Of a DNA stretch of 60,890 bases, positions 43,932 through 52,542 are shown piece after piece (position 1 is the first letter of the stretch; every line of letters starts with the position of its first letter). A model generated the notes under the pieces. It saw only the letters and a list, made by a program, of their open reading frames with translations, was not told where the DNA came from and searched no databases. The translations under genes were made by a program, and so were the position numbers. Source of the stretch: an uncultured Eubacteriales bacterium (GTDB lineage: Bacteria > Bacillota > Clostridia > Christensenellales > Borkfalkiaceae); assembly GCA_902767225.1 (NCBI GenBank), contig CACXGN010000011.1, forward strand, positions 1-60,890, written 5' to 3'.

Positions 43932-43962
43932 AAAAAGAGCGGAAATTTTTTCCGCTCTTTTT
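43932..43962 (-). terminator. Terminator of fba
   Basis: 13-bp stem AAAAAGAGCGGAA/TTCCGCTCTTTTT; gives a U-run on the minus-strand transcript. Confidence 0.85.
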
Positions 43963-43974
43963 AAGTTTAATAAA

Positions 43975-44922
43975 TTATCTGCATTCGTCGGCTTTTCCGG
44001 CGCATCCTAATACGTCGATAAGTTTGTGTTCAACGACCTTTTGGATAGCCGTTCTCGCATCGCCCAAATACTGTCTGGGATCGAAGTGATCGGGGTATTC
44101 GTTAAAGTGCTTTCTGATAGCCGCGGTTGCCGCAACACGAAGGTCGGAGTCGATATTGATCTTACATACAGCCATTCTTGCCGCTTGGCGAAGCATGTCT
44201 TCGGGAACGCCGATAGCGTCAGGCATCTTTCCGCCGTATTGATTTATAACCGCAACAAGATCCTGCGGAACGGAAGAAGCGCCGTGCAAAACGATCGGGA
44301 AGTTGGGAAGACGTTTTGCAACTTCATCTAATATATCGAAACGGAGTTGGGGTTTGGTGCCGGGTTTGAATTTATAAGCACCGTGGCTGGTTCCGATAGC
44401 GATAGCAAGAGAGTCGATACCCGTTTTGGTGGTGAATTCGTAAACTTCGTCGGGATCGGTAAACATTGCGTCTTTGGCGTTGACCTTAACCGCGTCTTCA
44501 ATTCCGGCAAGTTTTCCGAGTTCGGCTTCGACAACAACGCCGTGGTCGTGAGCGTATTCTACGACTTCTTTGGTAATTCTGATATTTTCGTCAAGGGGAT
44601 ATTTAGAAGCGTCGATCATTACGGAAGTAAATCCCTTTTCGATACAACTTTTGCAAAGTTCAAGCGAATCGCCGTGGTCTAAGTGAAGGCAGATGGGAAG
44701 ACCGGTTTCTTCGGACGCAGCGATGATAAGGTGCTGTAAATACGTAGGATTAGCGTATTTTCTTGCGCCGGCGGATACCTGCAAAATTACCGGGGCGTTC
44801 TGCGCTTTGCACGCATTTACGATTCCCTGTATGGTTTCTAAGTTGTTTACGTTGAAAGCGCCGATAGCATAGCCGTTTTTATAGGCTTGTTCGAACATTT
44901 TCTTTGACGTTACGAGTGGCAT
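43975..44922 (-). CDS. fba: Class II fructose-bisphosphate aldolase
   Basis: A 315-residue zinc aldolase cleaving fructose-1,6-bisphosphate to dihydroxyacetone phosphate and glyceraldehyde-3-phosphate in glycolysis. The zinc-ligand histidines are in CLHLDHGDS near 76-84 and in IVLHGASSVP near 210; ALVEAELGKLAG-like EAELGKLAGIED is at about 130. Length is typical for the short class IIB form. GGAGGA lies upstream of the ATG. The gene is monocistronic, opposite in direction to gap, which lies 1.4 kb away. Confidence 0.95.
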   Translation of the reverse strand: MPLVTSKKMFEQAYKNGYAIGAFNVNNLETIQGIVNACKAQNAPVILQVSAGARKYANPTYLQHLIIAASEETGLPICLHLDHGDSLELCKSCIEKGFTSVMIDASKYPLDENIRITKEVVEYAHDHGVVVEAELGKLAGIEDAVKVNAKDAMFTDPDEVYEFTTKTGIDSLAIAIGTSHGAYKFKPGTKPQLRFDILDEVAKRLPNFPIVLHGASSVPQDLVAVINQYGGKMPDAIGVPEDMLRQAARMAVCKINIDSDLRVAATAAIRKHFNEYPDHFDPRQYLGDARTAIQKVVEHKLIDVLGCAGKADECR

Positions 44923-45114
44923 AAAAAATCCTCCAAATTTTGTGAATATTATCGGGTTGCCCCGTTTTTTACGATTTTATTATATTCTTTTTTTGAAAAT
45001 ATGGCAAATAATTTTCGGTTTATATCGAAAATACTTTATTAAAAACATAAAAAGGGTTATAATAAAGCCGAAAAAATATAAATTTACGCGGTCTTATCCG
45101 CTGGTGGAGAAATT

Positions 45115-46230
45115 ATGACAGACGCAAGAATAGAAAAGTTGGCGAAAAATTTAGTTAATTATTCGTGCGACCTTAAAAAGGGCGAAAAGGTTTTGATCGA
45201 GGCGAAGGGCATAGACTATATGCTCGTCAATGCAATAATAAAAGAAGTTTACGCGGTCGGCGCGTTTCCTTTCGTGGAAATATACGATAACAGAGTTTCA
45301 AGGGAACTTTTGCTCGGCGAAACGGAAGAATATGCCAAGTTAAAGGCGAAATACGACGGATACCGCATGGCGGAAATGGACGCCTATATCGGAATACGCG
45401 GCGGCGAAAACTGCAACGAGTTTTCTGACGTTCCCGAAAAGAATATGAAGGCGGAAAGCGAATTTTATTCTCACCCCGTTCACCACGAATTAAGGGTTAA
45501 AAAAACGAAATGGGTAATTCTCCGCTATCCTAATCAAGGCATGGCGCAGCAAGCCGGCATGAGTACGGACGCTTTTGAAGAATTTTACTTTAACGTTTGC
45601 AATTTGGACTATTCCAAAATGGATAAGGCGATGGACGCGTTAAAAGCAAGGCTCGATAAGGCAGACAAAGTGCATATAATAGCAAAGGATACCGATATTT
45701 CTTTCTCGATAAAGGGAATAGGCAGCAAAAAATGTTCGGGCGAGCGCAATATTCCGGACGGCGAAATTTATTCCGCACCCGTTAAAAACAGCGTCAACGG
45801 GGTTATCACATATAACGCGCCGTCGGTGGAACAGGGCGTTAAGCACGAAAACGTTTCACTTACCTTTAAAGACGGAAAAATAATAAAGGCAACGGGCAAT
45901 CACCCCGATAAACTCGAAGCCATATTTAGTACCGACGAAGGCGCAAGATACGTCGGCGAATTTTCCTTCGGCGTTAATCCTTATATAGTTAAGCCGATGG
46001 GCGATATTTTGTTCGACGAAAAGATCTCGGGTTCTATCCACTTTACGCCCGGGTGCTGCTACGACGACTGCTATAACGGAAACATATCAGCCATTCACTG
46101 GGATTTAGTGCAGATCCAAACCCCCGAATACGGCGGCGGAGAAATTTATATCGACGGCGAACTTATAAGAAAAGACGGCAGATTTTTGCCCGAAGATCTG
46201 CTCTGCTTAAATCCCGAAAACTTAAAATAA
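45115..46230 (+). CDS. M29-family aminopeptidase
   Basis: A 371-residue leucyl aminopeptidase of the M29 (thermophilic aminopeptidase, AmpS/PepS) family, releasing N-terminal amino acids from peptides in the cytosol. Metal-binding residues are expected in GEFSFGVNPYIVKPMGDILFDEKISGSIHFTPG (around 280-312; cited in part) and in HWDLVQIQTPEYGGGEIYIDGE. GGTGGAGAA precedes the ATG. It is monocistronic with a long 5' region (44923-45114) that holds divergent promoters but nothing else I recognise. Confidence 0.88.
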   Translation: MTDARIEKLAKNLVNYSCDLKKGEKVLIEAKGIDYMLVNAIIKEVYAVGAFPFVEIYDNRVSRELLLGETEEYAKLKAKYDGYRMAEMDAYIGIRGGENCNEFSDVPEKNMKAESEFYSHPVHHELRVKKTKWVILRYPNQGMAQQAGMSTDAFEEFYFNVCNLDYSKMDKAMDALKARLDKADKVHIIAKDTDISFSIKGIGSKKCSGERNIPDGEIYSAPVKNSVNGVITYNAPSVEQGVKHENVSLTFKDGKIIKATGNHPDKLEAIFSTDEGARYVGEFSFGVNPYIVKPMGDILFDEKISGSIHFTPGCCYDDCYNGNISAIHWDLVQIQTPEYGGGEIYIDGELIRKDGRFLPEDLLCLNPENLK

Positions 46231-46293
46231 CGGTTTTTTGCGTATTTTAGCCGTAAAATAGCGCAATTAATTTAAAATACGGCAAAAAATTAT

Positions 46294-46322
46294 TTGACTA
46301 AAAATTTTTAAAAATATATAAT
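46294..46322 (+). promoter_or_regulatory. Sigma-A promoter of gap
   Basis: TTGACT-17 bp-TATAAT, upstream of a strong GGAGGA ribosome-binding site. Confidence 0.8.
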
Positions 46323-46363
46323 GAAAAAGGTAAAAATATTAAACATATATGGAGGACATATTT

Positions 46364-47428
46364 ATGTCAAAAGTAACAAAAGTTGCAATTAACGGTTTCG
46401 GCCGTATCGGACGTTTGGCGTTCCGTCAGATGTTCGGTGCAGAAGGTTATGAAGTTGTCGCTATCAACGATTTAACCAGCCCCAAAATGCTCGCTCATCT
46501 TTTGAAATACGACACCATGCAGGGCAATTACGTTGCACAGGGACACACCGTAACTTATAAAGATTCCGTTTTGGCAGAAGACGGCAAAACCGTAGTAGTT
46601 CCCGGTTCCATCACCGTTGACGGAAAGGAAATCACTATCTACGCTTGCCCGAAGGCTCAGGATCTTCCCTGGGGCGAACTCGACGTTGACGTTGTTTTGG
46701 AATGCACAGGTTTCTATACTTCCAAGGCAAAAGCGCAGGCTCATATCGACGCTGGTGCTAAAAACGTCGTTATCTCCGCTCCCGCAGGCAACGACCTTCC
46801 CACTATAGTTTACAACGTAAACCACAAAACCTTAACCAAAGACGACCACATCATATCCGCGGCGTCCTGCACGACCAACTGTCTTGCTCCTATGGCTAAG
46901 GCTCTTAATGATTACGCTCCTATTCAAAGCGGTATCATGACCACCGTTCACGCTTACACCGGCGACCAGATGATCCTTGACGGACCGCAGAGAAAGGGCG
47001 ACCTTCGTCGTTCGAGAGCGGGCGCTCAAAACATCGTTCCGAACAGCACCGGCGCTGCAAAGGCAATCGGTCTTGTTATCCCCGAACTAAACGGCAAACT
47101 TATCGGTTCCGCTCAACGTGTTCCTACCGCTACCGGTTCTACCACTATCCTTGTTGCGGTTGTTAAGGGCAAAGATATCACGAAAGAAGGCATCAACGAA
47201 GCTATGAAGGCTGCCGCTACCGAATCTTTCGGATACAATACCGACGAAATCGTTTCTTCCGACGTTATCGGCATGAAGTTCGGTTCGCTTTTCGACGCTA
47301 CCCAAACTATGGTTGCGAAGATCGATGACGATACCTATCAGGTTCAGGTAGTTTCTTGGTATGACAACGAAAACTCCTACACCAGCCAGATGGTAAGAAC
47401 GATCAAATATTTCTCTGAAATTAAATAA
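46364..47428 (+). CDS. gap: Glyceraldehyde-3-phosphate dehydrogenase
   Basis: A 354-residue NAD-dependent GAPDH. The Rossmann start [15 protein letters not shown] is at residues 6-20, the catalytic cysteine is in [12 protein letters not shown] near 163, and the C-terminal [14 protein letters not shown] is conserved. The start is 46364, preceded by GGAGGACAT; an in-frame ATG at 46349 lies before this ribosome-binding site. Codon use is more biased than in neighbouring genes (many GTT, GCT, ACC), consistent with high expression. It ends at a strong hairpin. Confidence 0.97.
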   Translation: MSKVTKVAINGFGRIGRLAFRQMFGAEGYEVVAINDLTSPKMLAHLLKYDTMQGNYVAQGHTVTYKDSVLAEDGKTVVVPGSITVDGKEITIYACPKAQDLPWGELDVDVVLECTGFYTSKAKAQAHIDAGAKNVVISAPAGNDLPTIVYNVNHKTLTKDDHIISAASCTTNCLAPMAKALNDYAPIQSGIMTTVHAYTGDQMILDGPQRKGDLRRSRAGAQNIVPNSTGAAKAIGLVIPELNGKLIGSAQRVPTATGSTTILVAVVKGKDITKEGINEAMKAAATESFGYNTDEIVSSDVIGMKFGSLFDATQTMVAKIDDDTYQVQVVSWYDNENSYTSQMVRTIKYFSEIK

Positions 47429-47445
47429 TCGAAAGATGATTTCAA

Positions 47446-47473
47446 AAAAGGCGAGAGTGATCTCGCCTTTTGA
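47446..47473 (+). terminator. Terminator of gap
   Basis: 11-bp stem AAAAGGCGAGA/TCTCGCCTTTT. Confidence 0.88.
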
Positions 47474-47487
47474 TTAAAAAAAATATA

Positions 47488-47516
47488 TTGACAAAAAATA
47501 ATATGTATATTATAAT
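47488..47516 (+). promoter_or_regulatory. Consensus sigma-A promoter
   Basis: Perfect TTGACA-17 bp-TATAAT before the lipoprotein gene at 47543. Confidence 0.82.
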
Positions 47517-47542
47517 TTAAAAAAATGAAAGGAGAACAAATT

Positions 47543-48313
47543 ATGAAAAAGATTTTTGCAATCGTTTTAAGCGCTTTGCTCTGTTTATCTCTCTTTATGG
47601 TAGCGGGCTGCGGCTCTGCGTTTGACGCGAACTACAAAGAAACCGACGCTGAAACTATGAACGAAATAGTTGATAAAGCGGAAGATGCGGAGGCAGGAAC
47701 TTCGATCGACTACTTTAAAGGCGTTAAACTCGTTATCGATGTTGAAATGAAGATGAGTGCGCAAGGCAAAACCGAGAGCATGGCTGTTAAAGGCAATATG
47801 GTTATGGCTGCTATTGACGAAAAGCTCGCCATGTCCGGTGAAATAAAAGCCAACGGTGACGGAGAAAACGTTGACGGCAAAGTTTATTATAGCGACGGAT
47901 ATTTATATGCAAACGGAACTTATAAAAACAATACCGTTAAAATGAAACAGGAAATGCCTATTGAATATTTTATCGATCGCTATACCGATGGTGCCGAACA
48001 GATGATGGATATTGCATTCGCGATGAGGCAATTTGGTAGTTTAGAAGGCGCTAAATTCTTCCAGGCGGAAAAAGACGGCAACACCTATATCAAATTCACT
48101 TTCGAAAGTGCGGAAATGGGCAAAGTCGAAATGTATTTTATCTTCAATGCGGACTTTAACCTTATCGGGTTCAAAATGCAAAGTTCCGGCAAAATGGAAC
48201 TGGGCGGCGGAAGCATGGAAAGCAAAATGCTTATCTCTATGGAACCGTATAGCGGATCTATAAATCTTCCTTCGGACCTTGATACTTACGAAGAAGGGGA
48301 ATTTGACAACTAA
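47543..48313 (+). CDS. Lipoprotein of unknown function
   Basis: A 256-residue lipoprotein: signal residues 1-22 with a VAGC lipobox. The mature part is acidic and Met-rich, with a beta-strand pattern (KLVIDVEMKMSAQGKTES, then YYSDGYLYANGTYKN) resembling lipoproteins of the LolA/YcdO-like sheet type or DUF6612-type, but I cannot assign a family. GAAAGGAGAACAAATT precedes the ATG. It has its own promoter and terminator, and the perfect promoter points to abundant expression. Confidence 0.72.
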   Translation: MKKIFAIVLSALLCLSLFMVAGCGSAFDANYKETDAETMNEIVDKAEDAEAGTSIDYFKGVKLVIDVEMKMSAQGKTESMAVKGNMVMAAIDEKLAMSGEIKANGDGENVDGKVYYSDGYLYANGTYKNNTVKMKQEMPIEYFIDRYTDGAEQMMDIAFAMRQFGSLEGAKFFQAEKDGNTYIKFTFESAEMGKVEMYFIFNADFNLIGFKMQSSGKMELGGGSMESKMLISMEPYSGSINLPSDLDTYEEGEFDN

Positions 48314-48325
48314 AATTCGCAAAAT

Positions 48326-48354
48326 AAAAAAGGCGAGAAATTTCTCGCCTTTTT
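48326..48354 (+). terminator. Intrinsic terminator
   Basis: 14-bp palindromic stem AAAAAGGCGAGAAA/TTTCTCGCCTTTTT followed by T's. Confidence 0.85.
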
Positions 48355-48369
48355 TTCATGGGTAAAATA

Positions 48370-48525
48370 TCAGTTCGAAGTGCCGTTTGAATTAAAGCAC
48401 CCGCATAAATTCCAGCCCGTCGTGGTAAGTAGTGCAAGAAGCAGGAAAAATTGCGTTGAATTTATCGTATTGTTTGACAGCAAAAGCAGTAAAAGTGCGC
48501 CGAAGACGATATAATTTGAATTCAT
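48370..48525 (-). CDS. Small hydrophobic peptide, 51 residues
   Basis: A short gene with an excellent ribosome-binding site (AAGGAGGT, 7 nt before the ATG). The peptide starts MNSNYIVFGA, has two hydrophobic stretches (about 6-16 and 27-34) separated by SNNTINSTQ, and ends WNLCGCFNSNGTSN with a CGC motif. It could be a membrane or spore-coat-like microprotein; similar short Leu-rich, Cys-containing proteins are common in spore-forming Clostridia as I recall. No family is certain. It faces the terminator of the lipoprotein gene and is divergent from the ArsR gene. Confidence 0.65.
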   Translation of the reverse strand: MNSNYIVFGALLLLLLSNNTINSTQFFLLLALLTTTGWNLCGCFNSNGTSN

Positions 48526-48647
48526 ATTTTACCTCCTTTTTTCAAAAAATACCTTTTCTTTTATAAAACGCTAAAATTTTTCAAAATGCTTTCGGGGTTT
48601 TACAGTAATATATGCATAAGTATTATATGCAAGGAGAAGGGTAAAAA

Positions 48648-48983
48648 ATGAAAGAAATGCTAATTGACAGACGTCTTCGTTCTATGGTAGACGATTACGT
48701 CCCGAAAGGCGAAATTTTAGACGATTTAGTAAGTTTTTTCTCTATTTTTTCCGACTACACAAGGCTTCGTATGATATCCGCCTTAGCGATTTCCGAAATG
48801 TGCGTTTCAGACCTTTCCGAAACGTTAAAGTTAAATCAAACGACCGTTTCGCATCAACTAAGGCTATTAAAAAACCTTAATGCGGTAAAAACAAGGCGGC
48901 AAGGAAAAGTAGTGTTCTATTCGCTTAGAAACGACACGCTATCCGACGTTTTATTAAAGGGAGTGGAGTTTTTAGGGTATTAA
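48648..48983 (+). CDS. ArsR/SmtB-family transcriptional regulator
   Basis: A 111-residue winged-helix regulator. The DNA-recognition helix is NQTTVSHQLRLLKNLNAV (about residues 62-79), followed by the wing RRQGKVVFYSL. EMCVSDL at about 48-54 resembles the ELCVCDL metal site of ArsR but has only one cysteine, so the sensed ligand is uncertain. No metal transporter gene is adjacent; the closest genes are uvrC downstream and the small hydrophobic peptide upstream. AAGGAGAAGGG precedes the ATG, and ATATGCATAAGTATTATATGC-type symmetry upstream may be an operator. Confidence 0.88.
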   Translation: MKEMLIDRRLRSMVDDYVPKGEILDDLVSFFSIFSDYTRLRMISALAISEMCVSDLSETLKLNQTTVSHQLRLLKNLNAVKTRRQGKVVFYSLRNDTLSDVLLKGVEFLGY

Positions 48984-49002
48984 AAAACAGATATATTTTT
49001 AT

Positions 49003-49034
49003 AAAAGCCTTTTGCTTTGCGGCAAAAGGCTTTT
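49003..49034 (+). terminator. Terminator of the ArsR gene
   Basis: 13-bp perfect stem AAAAGCCTTTTGC/GCAAAAGGCTTTT. Confidence 0.85.
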
Positions 49035-49045
49035 CGTTTATACGC

Positions 49046-49074
49046 TTGTAAATATCTTTAAAATCGGTTATAAT
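49046..49074 (+). promoter_or_regulatory. Sigma-A promoter of uvrC (leaderless)
   Basis: TTGTAA-17 bp-TATAAT; the -10 box ends 6 nt before the GTG at 49081. Confidence 0.65.
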
Positions 49075-49080
49075 AATTTC

Positions 49081-50904
49081 GTGAGCGTTATAGAAGAAAG
49101 ATTAAAACTTTTACCGACCGATCCCGGGGTTTACGTTATGCTTGATAGCTATGGGAAGATAATTTACGTCGGGAAAGCAAAAAATCTTAAAAACAGAGTA
49201 AGACAATATTTTTTCAATACGGTAAAGACCGAAAAAGTTGCGGCTATGGTGAAAAATATAGCCGACTTTTACTATTACATAACGCCCAGCGAAATAGACG
49301 CACTTTCTCTTGAAAACAACTTAATAAAAAAATATAAGCCGAGATATAACATACTTTTAAAAGACGATAAAACCTATCCGTATATAAAGGTCAATCTTAA
49401 AGAGTGTTTCCCTTCTTTCACGGTAACACGCAAAATCAAAAAAGACGGCGCTAAATATTTCGGGCCGTTTATGGGCGGCATAAACGTTAAAGGGGTTTTG
49501 GAAACCTTAAATTTAGCCTTCGGGATACGCCCGTGCGACAAAAAACTTTCGGTAAATAAGCCTATTAAGCCTTGCCTAAATTATCATATCGGCAAGTGCA
49601 GCGCGCCGTGCGCGGCGTTTATAACAGAAGAAGAGTATGATAAAAAGGTTACGCTTGCCGTGGGATTTTTGGGCGGTGATACTGCTCCTACCGAAAAACT
49701 GTTAAAAGAAAAGATGCTTGCCGCGGCGGAAAACGAAGAGTTTGAACTTGCGCTTAAATATAAACAGAATTTAGACAGTTTGGAAAAACTTAAATTAAAG
49801 CGTATCACTTCGCTTAATAAGTTTATAGACGCCGATATTATCGCCTATAAATCGAACGGTATTTATTCAGCCGTAAATCTTTTGGTAGTCCGTTCGGGGC
49901 GTATGCTCGGCGGAAAAAACTTTTCTTTCGAGAGTATGACCTTTTCCGAAGAAGAGGCTATTTCCGAGTTTATTTTAAGATACTACGAAAAGGGCGTAGA
50001 CGTCCCGCACGAAATTATCGTCGGCGTGGAAATAGAAAATAAAGACGCGATAAGAGAATTTATTAAAGAAAAAAGCGGCAAATCGGTAGAGATAACCCAC
50101 GCCAAGGCGGGCACGGGAAAAAGCCTTGTGGATATGGCTAAAAAGAACGCCGAAGAACATCTTGAAATCGCGGTGGATAGGATAAAGCATAAAGACGAAA
50201 TGACTGTCAAAGCGTGCGAAAGGCTTAAAAATATACTTTCGCTTAAAAACTATCCGCGTCGTATGGAGTGTTACGATATAAGTAACATCAGCGGGGTGGA
50301 TAAAGTGGGCAGTATGGTCGTGTTTATCGACGGCGAGCCTGCAAAGGACCTTTACCGCAGGTTTAAAATAAAAAGTTTTGCCGGACCTGACGATTTCAGG
50401 AGTTTAAAAGAAGTGTTAACCCGTCGGCTTGAAAGGTTAAAGACCGATCCCGAAAAGTTCGCAAAGCCCGACCTTATTATAATTGACGGCGGCAAGGGGC
50501 AACTCTCTTCTGTAAAAGAAATATTCGACGAGTTCGGGGTTCGCGATATAGATTTTATATCGCTTGCAAAAAGGGAAGAAGAAGTTTTCACGATATTTTC
50601 AAAAGAGCCTGTGATTATCGAAAAGCGAGACTACGTTCTTCGTATGCTCCAACGTATCCGTGACGAAGCGCACCGTTTTGCGATAACCTATTTCCGTTCT
50701 CTTCACGGGAAGCGTTCGCTCTCTTCTGTGCTGGATAACGTTAAAGGACTCGGAAAGGTCAAAAAAGCCGCGCTTATAGAAAGGTTTTCGGATCTCGGCG
50801 GGATAATAAACGCAACGAAAGACGAACTTAAATCGGTTGAAGGGATAGGCGAAAAACAGGCGGAAGAGATTATCACAGCATTAAAAGAAGAGGGGCTAAG
50901 ATGA
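49081..50904 (+). CDS. uvrC: Excinuclease ABC subunit C
   Basis: UvrC makes both incisions in nucleotide excision repair. The N-terminal GIY-YIG nuclease (GVYVMLDSYGKIIYVGKAKNL, about 15-36) is followed by the four-cysteine cluster CLNYHIGKCSAPC, the UvrB-binding UVR motif near 200, the RNase H-like nuclease (ECYDISNISGVDKVGSMVVF region) and a C-terminal HhH pair (VKGLGKVKKAALIERF, VEGIGEKQAEEI). Length 607 is typical. The GTG at 49081 is chosen because upstream in-frame ATG 49012 lies in a terminator hairpin and precedes the promoter. Confidence 0.95.
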   Translation: MSVIEERLKLLPTDPGVYVMLDSYGKIIYVGKAKNLKNRVRQYFFNTVKTEKVAAMVKNIADFYYYITPSEIDALSLENNLIKKYKPRYNILLKDDKTYPYIKVNLKECFPSFTVTRKIKKDGAKYFGPFMGGINVKGVLETLNLAFGIRPCDKKLSVNKPIKPCLNYHIGKCSAPCAAFITEEEYDKKVTLAVGFLGGDTAPTEKLLKEKMLAAAENEEFELALKYKQNLDSLEKLKLKRITSLNKFIDADIIAYKSNGIYSAVNLLVVRSGRMLGGKNFSFESMTFSEEEAISEFILRYYEKGVDVPHEIIVGVEIENKDAIREFIKEKSGKSVEITHAKAGTGKSLVDMAKKNAEEHLEIAVDRIKHKDEMTVKACERLKNILSLKNYPRRMECYDISNISGVDKVGSMVVFIDGEPAKDLYRRFKIKSFAGPDDFRSLKEVLTRRLERLKTDPEKFAKPDLIIIDGGKGQLSSVKEIFDEFGVRDIDFISLAKREEEVFTIFSKEPVIIEKRDYVLRMLQRIRDEAHRFAITYFRSLHGKRSLSSVLDNVKGLGKVKKAALIERFSDLGGIINATKDELKSVEGIGEKQAEEIITALKEEGLR

Positions 50905-51713
50905 AATACGACATGGTGATAACCGATTTTGACGGAACGCTATCTTCCGGCGAAGGCAAAATAGACGCCGAAACCTTAAAAAGCATAAAAGAATATATAG
51001 ACCGTGGCGGAAAGTTCGTTATCTGTTCGGGGCGTATGACGTCTTCTGTTAAATACGTTAGCGAACTGAACGGATTAAAGTCGGTTGCGGTATCTAATCA
51101 GGGCGCTTCAATAGACGATTTGGAAACGGGCGAAAACCTTTTTTCGGGCGGGATACCCGTTCCGCTTGCAATAGATATTGCCGAAAGGTTTTTATCGGAC
51201 GGTATGGAAGTTTTAGCCGTTATAGACGAAAAGTTTTACTACGAACAGTCCACCGAGTGGACGCTTGCCTGCGCAAGTTGGGTAGACTCCGTCGGAATTT
51301 TTACCGCAAGTATTACCGATACTATCCGTAATATAGGAAAGCCGGTAAAAAAACTTTGCGCCTATGCGCCGAGGCCGATAATCAAAAAGTATACCGAAAT
51401 TTATAATCGGGATTTTAGCGGGGTTACCTTTAACAACGGTTCGCCGGATATAGTTGAAGCGATAATGCCCGAGTGCAGCAAAGGGGCGGCGGTTAGATTT
51501 TTATCGAAAAAGTTTAATATTCCGTTTAATAAGATACTTACTTGCGGAGATTCTACCAACGATATAGAACTTGTTAAAGGCGAATGGCACGGCGTTGCCG
51601 TGGGCGACGGTATGGAAGACCTTAAAAGAGTGGCGAAAGAAGTTACCGTGCCGTTTTCAGAACACCCCGTTAAAGTTCTGCTCGAAAAATATTGCTTAAA
51701 AGACGCTAATTAA
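50901..51713 (+). CDS. HAD-superfamily (Cof-type) sugar-phosphatase, copy 1
   Basis: A 270-residue HAD hydrolase of the Cof/IIB cap subclass, which dephosphorylates sugar or nucleotide phosphates. Motif I DFDGTL is at residues 8-13, motif II ICSGR near 39, motif III Lys near 195, and motif IV CGDSTNDIEL near 214. The start ATGA overlaps the uvrC stop, so it is in the uvrC operon. The next gene encodes a clear paralogue. Substrates of such enzymes are rarely predictable. Confidence 0.88.
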   Translation: MKYDMVITDFDGTLSSGEGKIDAETLKSIKEYIDRGGKFVICSGRMTSSVKYVSELNGLKSVAVSNQGASIDDLETGENLFSGGIPVPLAIDIAERFLSDGMEVLAVIDEKFYYEQSTEWTLACASWVDSVGIFTASITDTIRNIGKPVKKLCAYAPRPIIKKYTEIYNRDFSGVTFNNGSPDIVEAIMPECSKGAAVRFLSKKFNIPFNKILTCGDSTNDIELVKGEWHGVAVGDGMEDLKRVAKEVTVPFSEHPVKVLLEKYCLKDAN

Positions 51714-51722
51714 AGAGGAAAA

Positions 51723-52532
51723 ATGAAATACGATTTATTTATAACCGACTTTGACGGAACGCTTGGAAAAGCGCCCGATATTATAGATCCCGAAACGGTT
51801 TTTGCAATAAAAGAATATATTTCGCGCGGGGGAAAGTTCGCGATAGCATCCGGCCGAATGTTCGATTCGCTTAAAAATATATTCGCAAAATACGGCATTT
51901 TTGGGATTGCTATTTCAGATCAGGGCGCGTCTATAAAAAACGCAGTTTCCGGCGAAGATATTTTTACCGGCGGAATACCCGTAGACCTTGCAGTTTCGGT
52001 TATTACCGATTTAAGAAATAAAAACGTGCAGATAATCACCGTGATAGACGATAAACTATTCTACGAAGAAAAATCCAAGTGGACGGATTTTTACGAATCG
52101 GCGCTGGTGGTCGGCGGCAATAAAGTGGAAGACCTTATCGCTTTTATTAAAAATACTAATAAGCCCGTGCTTAAAATCGCCGCGCTCGATTATACCGAAA
52201 AGATAATGCCGCTCACCGAAGAATTTATTAGTATTGAAAAGTATAAAGGCAAACTTATATTTAATAACGGCGCGCCCATAATTATGGAAGTAGTTTCGCC
52301 GTTTTCAAGCAAAGGCGTTGCGGTCAAGGTTTTAGCGGATAATCTTAATATCCCATACGAAAAAGTCATTGCGGTAGGCGATTCTAATAACGACCTATCT
52401 ATGATGCAGGGGGCGTGGCACACGGTTGCTGTGGGCGACGGTGAAGAAGTTTTAAAAAGCGCGGCGAAAGAAGTAACCGTTCCTTTCCCCGAAAACCCCG
52501 TTAAATTTTTACTCGAAAAATACTGCTTATAA
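51723..52532 (+). CDS. HAD-superfamily (Cof-type) sugar-phosphatase, copy 2
   Basis: A 269-residue paralogue of the preceding gene along its whole length (both start MKYD, share DFDGTL, the KEYISRGGKF-type segment and AKEVTVPFPENPVKFLLEKYCL-type C terminus; quoted in part). Catalytic motifs DFDGTL, ASGR and VGDSNNDLSM are intact, so both copies should be active. Divergence is concentrated in the cap domain, which selects the substrate. It begins 9 nt after copy 1 with AGAGGAAAA upstream, an obvious tandem duplication inside the operon. Confidence 0.88.
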   Translation: MKYDLFITDFDGTLGKAPDIIDPETVFAIKEYISRGGKFAIASGRMFDSLKNIFAKYGIFGIAISDQGASIKNAVSGEDIFTGGIPVDLAVSVITDLRNKNVQIITVIDDKLFYEEKSKWTDFYESALVVGGNKVEDLIAFIKNTNKPVLKIAALDYTEKIMPLTEEFISIEKYKGKLIFNNGAPIIMEVVSPFSSKGVAVKVLADNLNIPYEKVIAVGDSNNDLSMMQGAWHTVAVGDGEEVLKSAAKEVTVPFPENPVKFLLEKYCL

Positions 52533-52542
52533 GGATATACAT

